NCBI RefSeq assembly: GCF_000829465.1
Contig: NZ_JXAL01000034.1
Location: 1-64,000, forward strand
Reading direction: 5' to 3'
Source: Cohnella kolymensis
GTDB lineage: Bacteria; Bacillota; Bacilli; Paenibacillales; Paenibacillaceae
DNA length: 64,000 nt
A model generated the notes under the pieces. That model was not told the origin of the DNA and searched no databases. It saw only the letters and a program-made list of their open reading frames with translations. Positions 16,083-24,178 of this stretch are shown in pieces. The position numbers were made by a program, and so were the translations under genes. Position 1 is the stretch's first letter; every line of letters begins with the position of its first letter.

Positions 16083-16569
16083 ATGGGCTATAGCGGATCT
16101 CAGTTCTACGATCAGGAACATGTGTTTAAAAACTATGAAGCAAGACGAGCTTGGAATGAAAATGCAAACGATACGATCGAGAAGCCGATAATTATGCCAT
16201 TACTTGGCTGAAATAGATATCCTCTTTAGAAATGTACATAAAGCTTTAGCACACGGCGGTACTTTTATATTTTCTGTAGAGCATCCGGTGATCACTTCTT
16301 CCTGCGCCAAATCGGAGGGCTTCAAACAGACTTGGTTAGTAGATGATTATTTTCATACCGGGATTCGTGAGCAAGAGTGGCTCGGCTCCTCAGTAATCAA
16401 ATATCACAGAACTATCGAGGACTATTTCTCCGCATTACAGACCGCAGGGTTTCACATTGAAAGCCTGAGGGAATCAAAACCAAGACAAGAGAATTTTCAT
16501 AGCCTTGAGACATACGAACGTCGAATGAGGATACCGCTATTTTTATTGATGAAGGCGAAGAAAGTATGA
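16083..16569 (+). pseudogene. SAM-dependent methyltransferase with its core deleted
   Basis: Two pieces of one class I methyltransferase gene. The first frame (16083-16211) encodes an N-terminal segment 'YDQEHVFKNYEARRAWNEN' then 'DTIEKPIIMPLLG' and stops. The second (16204-16569, another frame) begins 'AEIDILFRNVHKALAHGGTF' and runs 'FSVEHPVITSS' to 'EARRM-like' C-terminal sequence ending 'LFLLMKAKKV'. Relatives carry about 80-100 residues between these pieces, including the glycine-rich SAM-binding loop; all of that is missing at about 16204, with a frame change. The product cannot be an active methyltransferase. Unlike the single-base frameshifts elsewhere, this is a true deletion. Confidence 0.8.
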
Positions 16570-16607
16570 AGTCTTGAGGGACTGGAATTAACCAATAGGA
16601 GAAGGAT

Positions 16608-17126
16608 GTGGTGATCATTACGTCCAGAGAAGTAATAATTCGCCCCGCACAGCTCGACGATATTAACGGAATACGGCAGGTCGCCAAGATCACATGGCAG
16701 AGTACATACGGGTCCATATATAGCCAAGAATTTATTCATTCATTTTTAGAGCAGGCCTATTCGGTCAATAGCTTGGAGATGGCTGTTACAAGGGTTAAGA
16801 CGTATAACCCTCGCAAGTTCTTGGTGGCCGAGGTTGATGGGGGGCTGGTCGGGTACGCCCAATTATCGGAAGCCGATAATGGAGTGAGCGAACTTAGCAG
16901 AATCTATGTTTTGCCCGAGTTTCATGGACAAGGGATCGGTCGATCCTTACTGAATGAGCTGCTTTCAAGTGATGATTCCATACAAAAAATATTTGCGTGG
17001 GTGGAGAAAGAGAACCGTGTCGGGTTACATTTCTATCAATCGAGCGGTTTCGTGTTCGACGGGGAAATGGAAGAGTCGATTAACGGTCAAACCATGATAC
17101 TCCACAAATTTATAAAACAACGATGA
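16608..17126 (+). CDS. GNAT-family N-acetyltransferase
   Basis: 172 residues. Acetyl-CoA-dependent GNAT fold: 'VIIRPAQLDDINGIRQVAKI' N-terminal strand, 'FLVAEVDGGLVGYAQLSE', the CoA-binding motif A 'ELSRIYVLPEFHGQGIGRSLL' and 'ENRVGLHFYQSSGFVFDGE'. Starts at GTG 16608 or GTG 16611 behind AGGAG at 16597-16601. Acceptor substrate unknown. A second GNAT gene follows 48 bp downstream with its own ribosome site; they are only distantly similar. Confidence 0.88.
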   Translation: MVIITSREVIIRPAQLDDINGIRQVAKITWQSTYGSIYSQEFIHSFLEQAYSVNSLEMAVTRVKTYNPRKFLVAEVDGGLVGYAQLSEADNGVSELSRIYVLPEFHGQGIGRSLLNELLSSDDSIQKIFAWVEKENRVGLHFYQSSGFVFDGEMEESINGQTMILHKFIKQR

Positions 17127-17174
17127 CCGGTTACCGGCTTTGGCTGTAGAAGAGGCTGAAAAGGAGGGTCGATA

Positions 17175-17681
17175 TTGATTGAAATCAGATTGCTTACCCC
17201 TGAAGATTCGGAATCATTTTGGCAGCTGCGGCTCGAAAGCCTGATCACATCTCCTGAAACCTTCGGATCTACATACAAAGAAGATTCGGTTCGGCCGATG
17301 GAAGAGGTAAAAGCGCGGCTCGCTCCTTCAAGCAGCAGCTTTATACTGGGTGCCTGCACGCAGGATGGCCGCATTGTCGGAATGCTTGGCTTTAAGCAGG
17401 AGCAGTCGATCAAGGTAAAACATAAAGGTTTCCTTTGGGGTATGTATGTGAATCCTATGTTCAGGAACCAGGGAATCGGCAAAAAGCTCATTGTTGAGGC
17501 GATCAAAAGAGCAAAATCAGCCGATGGTCTTGAACAAATTAACTTAGGTGTGGTTACAGATAATGCGTCTGCGAAAAGGTTATATCAATCAGCAGGATTT
17601 ATCGTGTATGGTTTGGAAAAAAACGCACTAAAATACAATGGCGAATATTACGACGAAGAATTAATGGTTTATCGGCTATAA
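17175..17681 (+). CDS. GNAT-family N-acetyltransferase
   Basis: 168 residues from TTG 17175, 6 nt after AAGGAGGG. GNAT landmarks: 'IRLLTPEDSESFWQLRLESL', 'GFLWGMYVNPMFRNQGIGKKL' (acetyl-CoA pyrophosphate loop) and 'NLGVVTDNASAKRLYQSAGFIVYGLEKNALK'. Substrate not identifiable. Likely in one transcript with the preceding GNAT gene. Confidence 0.88.
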   Translation: MIEIRLLTPEDSESFWQLRLESLITSPETFGSTYKEDSVRPMEEVKARLAPSSSSFILGACTQDGRIVGMLGFKQEQSIKVKHKGFLWGMYVNPMFRNQGIGKKLIVEAIKRAKSADGLEQINLGVVTDNASAKRLYQSAGFIVYGLEKNALKYNGEYYDEELMVYRL

Positions 17682-17723
17682 TCGATCTGCAGCTACGACC
17701 GGCTTCAGAAAGGAATGTGCGTG

Positions 17724-17903
17724 ATGATCATTCAGATATCCAACTATTTGTTCCTGGGCTCTTTATTTCTTTTCACGGCGACGCTCATTTATTATGCATG
17801 GGTGCGAAAGGGACCGGAGTTCTTTTTGAAAGGTGTGGTCAAGTCTTATGTCTTCTGGATCGCTATTGCGGGAATCGCTGCCTCCATATTCATAACGCTT
17901 TGA
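17724..17903 (+). CDS. Small two-helix membrane protein
   Basis: About 59 residues: two hydrophobic helices ('YLFLGSLFLFTATLIYYAWV' and 'YVFWIAIAGIAASIFITL') joined by a short basic loop with 'RKGPEFFLKG'. In-frame starts ATG 17715, GTG 17721 and ATG 17724 are all possible; AGAAAGGA at 17707-17714 favours 17721 or 17724. No family recognised. A strong terminator follows. Confidence 0.65.
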   Translation: MIIQISNYLFLGSLFLFTATLIYYAWVRKGPEFFLKGVVKSYVFWIAIAGIAASIFITL

Positions 17904-17917
17904 CGCCCGAGTCAGCG

Positions 17918-17945
17918 GAAGCCGTTAACAAACGGCTTCTTTCTT
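17918..17945 (+). terminator. Terminator
   Basis: Perfect stem GAAGCCGTT (17918-17926) / AACGGCTTC (17931-17939) with a 4-nt loop and T-rich tail. Confidence 0.88.
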
Positions 17946-18022
17946 TTGGATGACGTTCATAGGATAAAAATAGAATGTTTGTGAGCGCTGCTTACTCATT
18001 AATGCAAAGTGAGGCGTTACGG

Positions 18023-18529
18023 ATGAAAATCGTAGTTGTATCCGACACGCATATGCCCAAAATGAACAAGAAGCTGCCGGATCGGTTGCTGCAGGATCTG
18101 CAGTCGGCTGACGCTATTATCCATGCCGGTGATTGGACGAGCCTTTCCGTGTATGAAGCCTTAACGGCTTACGCGCCGACATACGGTGTGGCGGGGAACA
18201 ATGACGGGTCGGAAGTGATCAAGAAATTCGGTTATAAGAAGCTGCTTGAATTTGAGGGATGCAGGATCGGCGTGGTTCACGGACATGGCATAGGCGGGCG
18301 GACGGATACGGAAAGCAGGGCGCGGGAGACGTTCAGAGGGACTCGGCTCGATGCCCTTATTTTCGGGCATTCGCATATCCCTTTATTGAAGCAGATCGGA
18401 AGCTGTCTGGTCTTCAATCCCGGCTCCCCCACAGACAAAAGGAGGCAGCCATCTTACTCTTTCGGAATCATGCACGTGACCGACGGAACTCTTAAAGCGA
18501 AACATATTTATTACACGGACAAAACATAA
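18023..18529 (+). CDS. YfcE/MJ0936-type metallophosphoesterase
   Basis: 168 residues. Calcineurin-like metal-binding motifs in order: 'VVVSDTHMPKM' (DxH), 'IIHAGDWTS' (GDxx), 'VAGNNDGSEV' (GNND), 'VVHGHGIGGR' (GH) and 'FGHSHIPLLK' (GHSH). Single-domain phosphodiesterase family; the natural substrate is not known. Start ATG 18023; a longer frame from 17975 has no ribosome site. Intact metal ligands suggest an active enzyme. Confidence 0.9.
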   Translation: MKIVVVSDTHMPKMNKKLPDRLLQDLQSADAIIHAGDWTSLSVYEALTAYAPTYGVAGNNDGSEVIKKFGYKKLLEFEGCRIGVVHGHGIGGRTDTESRARETFRGTRLDALIFGHSHIPLLKQIGSCLVFNPGSPTDKRRQPSYSFGIMHVTDGTLKAKHIYYTDKT

Positions 18530-18531
18530 GT

Positions 18532-18560
18532 ATAGACGCATAGTATGAGCTTGCTATAAT
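18532..18560 (+). promoter_or_regulatory. Candidate promoter of the radical SAM gene
   Basis: ATAGAC (18532-18537), 17-bp spacer, perfect TATAAT (18555-18560). Confidence 0.55.
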
Positions 18561-18608
18561 GTTCTATAGCTAGCTTATTTATTTTGAAGGTTGATTGGAG
18601 TCTATCAT

Positions 18609-19493
18609 TTGAAAAAGTTCAAGAAATTTTATGTCGAAATTACCAGCGTCTGCAACCTAGCATGCAGCTTCTGCCCGCCAACAGAACGGAAATCTGCCTT
18701 TATTAAGGTTGAGACTTTCAATAACATACTGGATCAGATTAAACCGCATACGGATCATATTTATTACCATGTGAAAGGCGAACCGCTGCTTCATCCGAAG
18801 ATCGACGAATTGCTGGATTTAAGCCATCAAAAGGGCTTTAAGGTCAATCTCACGACTAACGGCACGCTACTCCATAAGGCCAAGCACAAATTACTGGGGA
18901 AACCGGCGCTCAGGCAAATCAACTTCTCCCTGCACAGCTTTGACGGACATGCAGGCTCTACCGACAAGGAAGGCTACATAACGAGCGTGTTGTCGTTTGC
19001 GAGAGAAGCGGCAGATAAACATAATATACTGATCTCTTTCAGGCTCTGGAATCTCGATGAGGACAATTCCACGAATCTGGAGAGGAACCGGAACAGCGAA
19101 ATTCTTGCACTGATCGAGAAGGAATTTAACCTGGATTATAAGCTCGAAGATCAATTCGTTAGAGGCAAAGGAATCAAACTTGCGGAACGGATTTATCTAA
19201 ACCAGGATCATGAGTTCAAATGGCCGGATCTGAAGGAGAAAGAGGATGAAGGTAAAGGCTTCTGCCACGCTCTTCGCAATCAGGCGGGGATCTTGTCGGA
19301 TGGCACCGTTATCCCTTGCTGTCTGGATGGGGAAGGAGTCATCAACCTGGGGAATATCAACGATAAGCCATTTTCCGAGATTATAGAAGGAGAGAGAGCT
19401 AACAACCTGTACAACGGGTTCTCGAGGCGGGAAGTCGTAGAAGAGCTCTGCAAAAAATGCGGTTACAGACAAAGGTTCAACATCGCCCGTTAA
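18609..19493 (+). CDS. Radical SAM/SPASM protein
   Basis: 294 residues. The radical SAM 4Fe-4S motif is 'CNLACSFC' (CxxxCxxC) near residue 14; 'YYHVKGEPLLHP' and 'VNLTTNGTLLHK' follow, as in the barrel. The C-terminal SPASM-like region holds further cysteines: 'FCHALRNQAGILSDGTVIPC', then Cys-Leu, and 'ELCKKCGYRQRF', probably ligating an auxiliary cluster. SPASM enzymes often modify peptides or proteins, but no precursor-like small gene is evident within 500 bp and no partner is encoded alongside. Start TTG 18609 is 8 nt after GGAG; TTG 18591 is an upstream alternative. Confidence 0.88.
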   Translation: MKKFKKFYVEITSVCNLACSFCPPTERKSAFIKVETFNNILDQIKPHTDHIYYHVKGEPLLHPKIDELLDLSHQKGFKVNLTTNGTLLHKAKHKLLGKPALRQINFSLHSFDGHAGSTDKEGYITSVLSFAREAADKHNILISFRLWNLDEDNSTNLERNRNSEILALIEKEFNLDYKLEDQFVRGKGIKLAERIYLNQDHEFKWPDLKEKEDEGKGFCHALRNQAGILSDGTVIPCCLDGEGVINLGNINDKPFSEIIEGERANNLYNGFSRREVVEELCKKCGYRQRFNIAR

Positions 19494-19514
19494 GCGCAAT
19501 TAACGGGTTTTTTT
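19486..19514 (+). terminator. Terminator of the radical SAM gene
   Basis: Stem CCCGTTAA (19486-19493) / TTAACGGG (19500-19507) followed by seven T; the stem includes the stop codon. Confidence 0.88.
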
Positions 19515-19604
19515 CGTATGTACCATGAGCCTGTTTTTGTCCCCTTGTTACAAGCCTTCACATAAAATGATCGCAGGTAACTGAAACGTAAGGGAGGGTA
19601 TTGC

Positions 19605-20390
19605 TTGCCTCGGCATGTCGGCAGCAAATGGAGCAAAACAAAAGCCCTGCTTGAAGATAATCGGTTAAGGCAAATTGTTCTTAAGACGGTCAAATTCAAT
19701 CGCCCGCAGTTATACAATATGCTGAATGAGTTCGGTATGGTGTATGTGAAGCCGGATATCGGTACTCACGGACAAGGCGTAATGCGGGTTGAAAAGGCAG
19801 ACGGACAATTTCGATTCCAGCTTGGACGCCATGTTCGCTCTTACGCTTCATATGATCTTATGCTCCGGGCGATCCGGAAAAAGACGAAGGGCCGGCGATA
19901 CTTGGTGCAGCGAGGCGTGCATCTGCTGACCCATCAAGGACGCAGATTTGATGTGCGCGTAATGGTTCAGATGAATCCGCGCCAAAGATGGGAAACGACC
20001 GGCATGATTGGAAGATTGGCGGCCCCCCATAAAATTGTTACGAATTATCACGACGGTGGAACACCGCTGCCGGTTCCCCGGCTGCTTAAAGGGCATTTCA
20101 GCGAAGCGGGGATGGCGCAGCACATCCGCACGCTTGAGAAGATCGGTGTAAACACGGGAAAGGTCATGCGCACACGCTTCCCCGGAGTGTGTGAAGTGGG
20201 ATTGGATGTGGGTATAGACAGCACGCTAAAGCCATGGATCATTGAGGTGAATACGCGGCCGGATCCTTTTATTTTCAGGCGATTGCCCGATCAGGCGGTG
20301 TTCAGAAAAATCAAACGGTACGCACAGGCTTACGGCCGGTTAAGACGCGTTCCGCAAAAAGCACGATTGATAAAAAGAAGGATACGATAG
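19605..20390 (+). CDS. YheC/YheD-family ATP-grasp protein (spore-associated)
   Basis: 261 residues from TTG 19605 after GGGAGGG. ATP-grasp signatures: 'GMVYVKPDIGTHGQGVMRVE', 'VQRGVHLLTHQGRRFDVRVM', and the metal/ATP site 'WIIEVNTRPDPFIFRRLPD'. It is shorter than B. subtilis YheC/YheD because it lacks the N-terminal region before the ATP-grasp fold. The family is linked to spores in Bacillales; the reaction is unknown. Monocistronic with its own terminator. Confidence 0.88.
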   Translation: MPRHVGSKWSKTKALLEDNRLRQIVLKTVKFNRPQLYNMLNEFGMVYVKPDIGTHGQGVMRVEKADGQFRFQLGRHVRSYASYDLMLRAIRKKTKGRRYLVQRGVHLLTHQGRRFDVRVMVQMNPRQRWETTGMIGRLAAPHKIVTNYHDGGTPLPVPRLLKGHFSEAGMAQHIRTLEKIGVNTGKVMRTRFPGVCEVGLDVGIDSTLKPWIIEVNTRPDPFIFRRLPDQAVFRKIKRYAQAYGRLRRVPQKARLIKRRIR

Positions 20391-20408
20391 CGATCGTATC
20401 CTTCTTTA
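20374..20408 (+). terminator. Terminator of the YheC/D gene
   Basis: Perfect 15-bp stem (20374-20388 and 20393-20407, core GAAGGATACGAT) with AGCG loop and T-rich end; the stop codon lies in the loop region. Confidence 0.9.
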
Positions 20409-20447
20409 ATTTGATACATAGAAATGATAGATTCCCTTGCAGATTAG

Positions 20448-20476
20448 GGAACTTTTATTTGCCTTCGATTGTCTTA
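20448..20476 (+). promoter_or_regulatory. ECF-type promoter of the sigma/anti-sigma operon
   Basis: GGAACTT at 20448-20454, 16-bp spacer, GTCTTA at 20471-20476. This fits the ECF pattern (GGAAC ... TCTNA/GTCTAA) and not a SigA promoter, and lies 22 bp before the sigma gene start, so it suggests autoregulation. An inverted repeat TTCCCT/AGGGAA overlaps the -35. Confidence 0.65.
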
Positions 20477-20497
20477 TTGGAGAAGAGGTGGTTCATT

Positions 20498-21049
20498 GTG
20501 GAACGTCCATACTGGGTGTCGTTGACTTCGGGTTACGATCGCAACGAGGTTCTCACCGACCTGATGAGACAGTACGGCGATGACGTTTGGAACTTCGCTT
20601 TCTTTTTGACGCGACGCTTCGATGCAGCCGATGATATCTGTCAAGAGGTGTTTATTATGGCGTTTAAAGGGCTTTATTCATTCCGTGGAGAGAGCAGCGT
20701 GAAAAGCTGGCTGTTGACGATCGCTCGCAACAAATCGCTGAACTACTTGAAGAGCGCCTTTATCCGAAAAGTAACGTTGCTGGATAAGGTGATTCCAAGA
20801 GAGCGGGCGTCGCCTTCAGCAGAGGCTGTCATGTTCGACCGGCTGGAGTCCGCTGAGCTGTGGGATCATGTCATGCAATTGCCGCGCAAGCTCAAAGAAG
20901 TGATTATCCTTGACTATCATTACGGTATGGCGATCAAAGAAATAGCCGCGATGCTGCAGCTTTCCGAAGGCACCGTGAAATCACGCATGTTCCGTGCAAA
21001 GCAGCGGATGTCAGAACTTCTGAAGGAGGAGAGAGAGTATGGAATTTGA
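20498..21049 (+). CDS. ECF RNA polymerase sigma factor
   Basis: 183 residues from GTG 20498, behind AGAAGAGG. Region 2: 'LTDLMRQYGDDVWNFAFFLT', 'AADDICQEVFIMAFKGLYSF' (core-binding and -10 recognition), 'KSWLLTIARNKSLNYLKS'. Region 4: 'LPRKLKEVIILDYHYGMAIK', 'EGTVKSRMFRAKQRM' helix-turn-helix. The stop overlaps the anti-sigma gene by 11 bp. It resembles SigW/YlaC-type stress sigma factors; regulon unknown apart from its own promoter. Confidence 0.93.
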   Translation: MERPYWVSLTSGYDRNEVLTDLMRQYGDDVWNFAFFLTRRFDAADDICQEVFIMAFKGLYSFRGESSVKSWLLTIARNKSLNYLKSAFIRKVTLLDKVIPRERASPSAEAVMFDRLESAELWDHVMQLPRKLKEVIILDYHYGMAIKEIAAMLQLSEGTVKSRMFRAKQRMSELLKEEREYGI

Positions 21050-21980
21050 AAAACCAGACTGGGCCGCACACATGGAGGGATCCCCTTTTAACCGCTCCCA
21101 TTTTACGCCTGAGCTTCAGCAGCGTATAACCCAAACGGTGAATTCAAAAAAACCGCCTCTGCCGCGCAAGGTTTGGGCGGTTTCCATGGCGGCTGTATCT
21201 CTTATTCTGATTATTGCCGCACTATCTTTGCCGGGAGGGCGGATTCCGTTTCTACCGTCTGGCGCAAGGCAGGCTGCGGATACGGAGGTTCGCCAACAAT
21301 ATACAGAGAACGGCCGGCAGCTGCTGGCTGTATTTCCCGATCCTAATCTGGAAGCCGGAAAGACGACCGGTTATCTGTTCCACTTCACGGCCTCATTTGA
21401 GGAATTTCGCGGCAGGCAGCTTTCAATAGAGGCTGAGCACCTCGACACAGGTTTAAAAGTAACGGTTCAGAAGCCTCTGAAGATAACAGAGCCTAGCAGC
21501 GGATATCCGGGGCTTGAGCGGTTTGTCGCTTTTGCCGGTCTGCCCATAAGCGGCAAATGGCGCTATGTCGTGCAGTTGGATGGCGAAGACTACGCTAATG
21601 TCGTGTTACAGGTTCGGGAGGCTTCGTGGGAACAGACGCCGGAGTTTAGGTCCGGAGTTTATTTGATGAGAGGCATAGAGAAAGAAGTCGGGTTTATCGA
21701 TGCAGGTTTCATTGCAGGTAAAGTGAACAAATATATGTGGCATTTTTGGGGCAGCGAGGAAGAGCTTGAGGGCAAGTTTCAGGTTAAGGCAATTAAACAA
21801 GGAGACACGCGCATCATTAATGTATTCGAAGCTTCAAATCTCGGGGGGAAGAATAACGGTGCGGATGCTCATATTCCGTCCAGTATGTCGCTTCCTGAAC
21901 CGGGACGGTGGCGGCTATTACCATATCTGGACGACAGATTACTGCCAAGCATCGTTGTGGAAGTTAAACAAACTCCGTAG
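21039..21980 (+). CDS. Probable membrane anti-sigma factor
   Basis: 313 residues, translationally coupled to the sigma gene. A short N-terminal cytoplasmic part (1 to about 42), one transmembrane helix ('VWAVSMAAVSLILIIAALSL', about 45-65), then a large extracellular region with two similar halves: 'GKTTGYLFHFTASFEEFRGR' and 'GKVNKYMWHFWGSEEELEGK', both of which read as beta-sandwich modules, possibly DUF4871-like. No ZAS zinc motif (HxxxCxxC) is present, so the anti-sigma role rests on gene position and topology. The extracellular repeats may sense a cell-surface ligand. The 3' end overlaps the convergent glycosyltransferase gene by 17 bp. Confidence 0.75.
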   Translation: MEFEKPDWAAHMEGSPFNRSHFTPELQQRITQTVNSKKPPLPRKVWAVSMAAVSLILIIAALSLPGGRIPFLPSGARQAADTEVRQQYTENGRQLLAVFPDPNLEAGKTTGYLFHFTASFEEFRGRQLSIEAEHLDTGLKVTVQKPLKITEPSSGYPGLERFVAFAGLPISGKWRYVVQLDGEDYANVVLQVREASWEQTPEFRSGVYLMRGIEKEVGFIDAGFIAGKVNKYMWHFWGSEEELEGKFQVKAIKQGDTRIINVFEASNLGGKNNGADAHIPSSMSLPEPGRWRLLPYLDDRLLPSIVVEVKQTP

Positions 21981-23061
21981 TGTAAATATCGCTAAGCCGC
22001 TTGGCGGATGCGCTCCAGCTGAAATTCGCCAGGCAGTCTTCACGCGCTTGCTGCTTCAACTTGTTCCTTAAACGGCTGTCGTTCATCAACCGAACGATGG
22101 CGTCCGCAAAAGCTTTGGGGCGATGATAATGTTTGACGAGCAGCCCATTTCTGTTATGGCGAACGATTTCTTTAATCCCGCCGTTGCTTGATGCGATGAC
22201 AGGCAAGCCTGAAGACATAGCTTCCACGTTCACCAGGCCGAATGCTTCATGTTTTTGTGAAGGGCAAACAAAGATATCCGCCCGTCGGAAAACCCGATGA
22301 ATCCGGGTATGGGGCACGGCGCCTAAGAATCGCGCGTTCACTCGAAGCGATCGGGATAACGCCTTCAACTTGTTCGCATAACCGCTCCTGCTCGAGCCGC
22401 CGGCAATGACGACCTGAATCGGTCTGGAGGATACCCGACCCGCCAGCTTTGCGGCTTTCAATAACACCGGCACTCCTTTACGGGGAATTAATCGTCCCGC
22501 GAATAATACTCTGAAAGCTTTCGCTGCGCTGCGGCGGCGGGAAGGCCTGAATCTGCCGGTGTCTACACCGAGCCATACTTGCCGGATTCGTTCGGCTGCA
22601 CCTGGGTAACGCGTAGAGAGCTGCGATTTTAATGATGAACTGTTCACGATGATCAGGTCTGCTAAGGCTAAATCTTTTGTCGCTGTTCGGCGTGTGCTGT
22701 ACGGAGGGCTGACGAAAGTCAGGGAATGAAGGAACAAGGAGATAGGAGTATCAACAGCAGCACGTTTAATCGGTCCGACGAATCGGGGCCGGTTATCGAT
22801 CTGGATCAAATCGAACTTTTTATTTTGCATAAAATTAATAACATGCTGCAAGTACTTCTTCGGTTGACCGGTCGGCACCCGGTGAATATGGACGCCGTCA
22901 ATGACGGACTGACGTGGGTATCGGCTGTGAGCACGGCTGACGATCGTAACCTGATGAAGGCGAGCCAACTGTTTCGCGATCGCCAGAATGGAAATTTCCA
23001 CTGAACCTCCAAGAACCGGGGGGACCGGGATTCGCTCAGGGGCAACGATGAGTATATGCAA
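21964..23061 (-). CDS. Glycosyltransferase family 4 (CotSA-like)
   Basis: 366 residues. GT-B fold: N-terminal 'HILIVAPERIPVPPVLGGSV', C-terminal 'FRVLFAGRLIPRKGVPVLLK' and the retaining GT4 motif 'EAFGLVNVEAMSSGLPVIAS' (E-x7-E), then 'NGGIKEIVRHNRNGLLV'. Resembles the spore-coat glycosyltransferase group of Bacillus (CotSA/YtcC); a role in spore or surface glycan synthesis is inference. I take TTG 23061 (LHILIVAP) as start: the frame runs open to 23148 but that stretch has no homologous look. Donor sugar unknown. Confidence 0.87.
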   Translation of the reverse strand: MHILIVAPERIPVPPVLGGSVEISILAIAKQLARLHQVTIVSRAHSRYPRQSVIDGVHIHRVPTGQPKKYLQHVINFMQNKKFDLIQIDNRPRFVGPIKRAAVDTPISLFLHSLTFVSPPYSTRRTATKDLALADLIIVNSSSLKSQLSTRYPGAAERIRQVWLGVDTGRFRPSRRRSAAKAFRVLFAGRLIPRKGVPVLLKAAKLAGRVSSRPIQVVIAGGSSRSGYANKLKALSRSLRVNARFLGAVPHTRIHRVFRRADIFVCPSQKHEAFGLVNVEAMSSGLPVIASSNGGIKEIVRHNRNGLLVKHYHRPKAFADAIVRLMNDSRLRNKLKQQAREDCLANFSWSASAKRLSDIYTTEFV

Positions 23062-23246
23062 GTGTAAGCACCCGCTTTCCGTGTGAGATTCACAAAACAG
23101 ATTATGTGAAATCGGTGACGTTAGCGTTAGGCGGATGTCCTTCCACACAGGAAACAGTTATAATTTGCCGGTTAAATGCGAATCAATGAGCAGGCTGCAG
23201 CGATTGCGGGTATTAATACGTAATGTTGCTTAGAAGGAGGCCGCTC

Positions 23247-24080
23247 ATGAAAATCGCATTTAATGAAGCTACAACGCTTGGAAATTCCACGCTTGAGAAT
23301 GATCTTATCTATTGTCAGAAACACGGTTACGATTATATCGAAATCCGACATGACAAATTAAAAGAGTTTTTGACCCAGCATACCGTAAACGACTTGAAAC
23401 GATTTTTCGAGCTGAACCGGATCAAGCCCTATGCCTTTAACGCGCTTGAAATCATAACGTTCCGTGATGAAGCGGGATTCCGCCGCATCGAGGATGATCT
23501 TCGTTTTCTCTGTGAAACCGGAAAAGAAATCGGATGCAGCAAGATCACCGTCCTTCCAACCTTCGGCATCGGGGATTACTCCCGGGAGGTGATCAAATCC
23601 GAGACGGTACGTGTCCTGCGACTGTTGTCGGATTTGGCTGAACCATACGGAGTAAGTCTCGCATTGGAATTCGCTGGTTATCCGAATTGCTCGGTCAACA
23701 CATTCGGGCAGGCTTACGAAATCGTTCAAGCCGCGAACCGGGACAACGTTGGCATAGTCCTGGATTGCTTTCACTTTTATGCGATGAACTCCCAGATTGA
23801 CGATGTAAGAAAAGCGGACCCTCGTAAAATTTTCGTAGTGCATATCAGTGACAGCGACGATGTCCCAGCTGCAGAGCTTCGCGACCATCATCGGGTGTGG
23901 CCGGGATTAGGGGTGATTGACCTGGATCTGATCCTAACCACATTAAAAGAGATCGGATATAACGAGATGGTTTCGGTGGAGCTGCTGCGCCCGGAGTATT
24001 GGGAATGGGATGCGGAGACGACAATCGAAACAGGGAAGCAGACGACGGAGAATGCCGTCCGCAGACATTTTCCTAACTAG
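23247..24080 (+). CDS. Sugar phosphate isomerase/epimerase family protein (TIM barrel)
   Basis: 277 residues of the xylose-isomerase-like TIM-barrel (AP endonuclease 2) superfamily: 'MKIAFNEATTLGNSTLENDL', 'YDYIEIRHDKL', 'SKITVLPTFG', 'SLALEFAGYPNCSVNTFGQA', 'VGIVLDCFHFYAMNS', 'IFVVHISDSDDVPAAELRDH' and 'VSVELLRPEYW'. The Glu, Asp/His, His and Glu metal ligands of the family are in place. Could be an IolE/IolI-like or hydroxypyruvate-isomerase-like enzyme; substrate not resolvable. Start ATG 23247 is 6 nt after GGAGG; the upstream ATG 23223 has no site. Confidence 0.87.
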   Translation: MKIAFNEATTLGNSTLENDLIYCQKHGYDYIEIRHDKLKEFLTQHTVNDLKRFFELNRIKPYAFNALEIITFRDEAGFRRIEDDLRFLCETGKEIGCSKITVLPTFGIGDYSREVIKSETVRVLRLLSDLAEPYGVSLALEFAGYPNCSVNTFGQAYEIVQAANRDNVGIVLDCFHFYAMNSQIDDVRKADPRKIFVVHISDSDDVPAAELRDHHRVWPGLGVIDLDLILTTLKEIGYNEMVSVELLRPEYWEWDAETTIETGKQTTENAVRRHFPN

Positions 24081-24112
24081 AACGGAGCGTGTCCCGACAT
24101 ACAAAATCGAAA

Positions 24113-24147
24113 AAACCCACTTTTGACAATCTGTCAAAAGTGGGTTT
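24113..24147. terminator. Strong bidirectional terminator
   Basis: Perfect 16-bp stem, AAACCCACTTTTGACA (24113-24128) with its complement (24132-24147), ATC loop, A- and T-rich on the two sides. Serves the convergent isomerase and NlpC/P60 genes. Confidence 0.93.
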
Positions 24148-24178
24148 AATATTGGATGGATTGATCACAGCTTGTCCA

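Noticed and set aside
17717-17953. 78-codon frame overlapping the small membrane gene
   Set aside because: Runs through the terminator at 17918-17945 and has no ribosome site; the other frame has two clean membrane helices.
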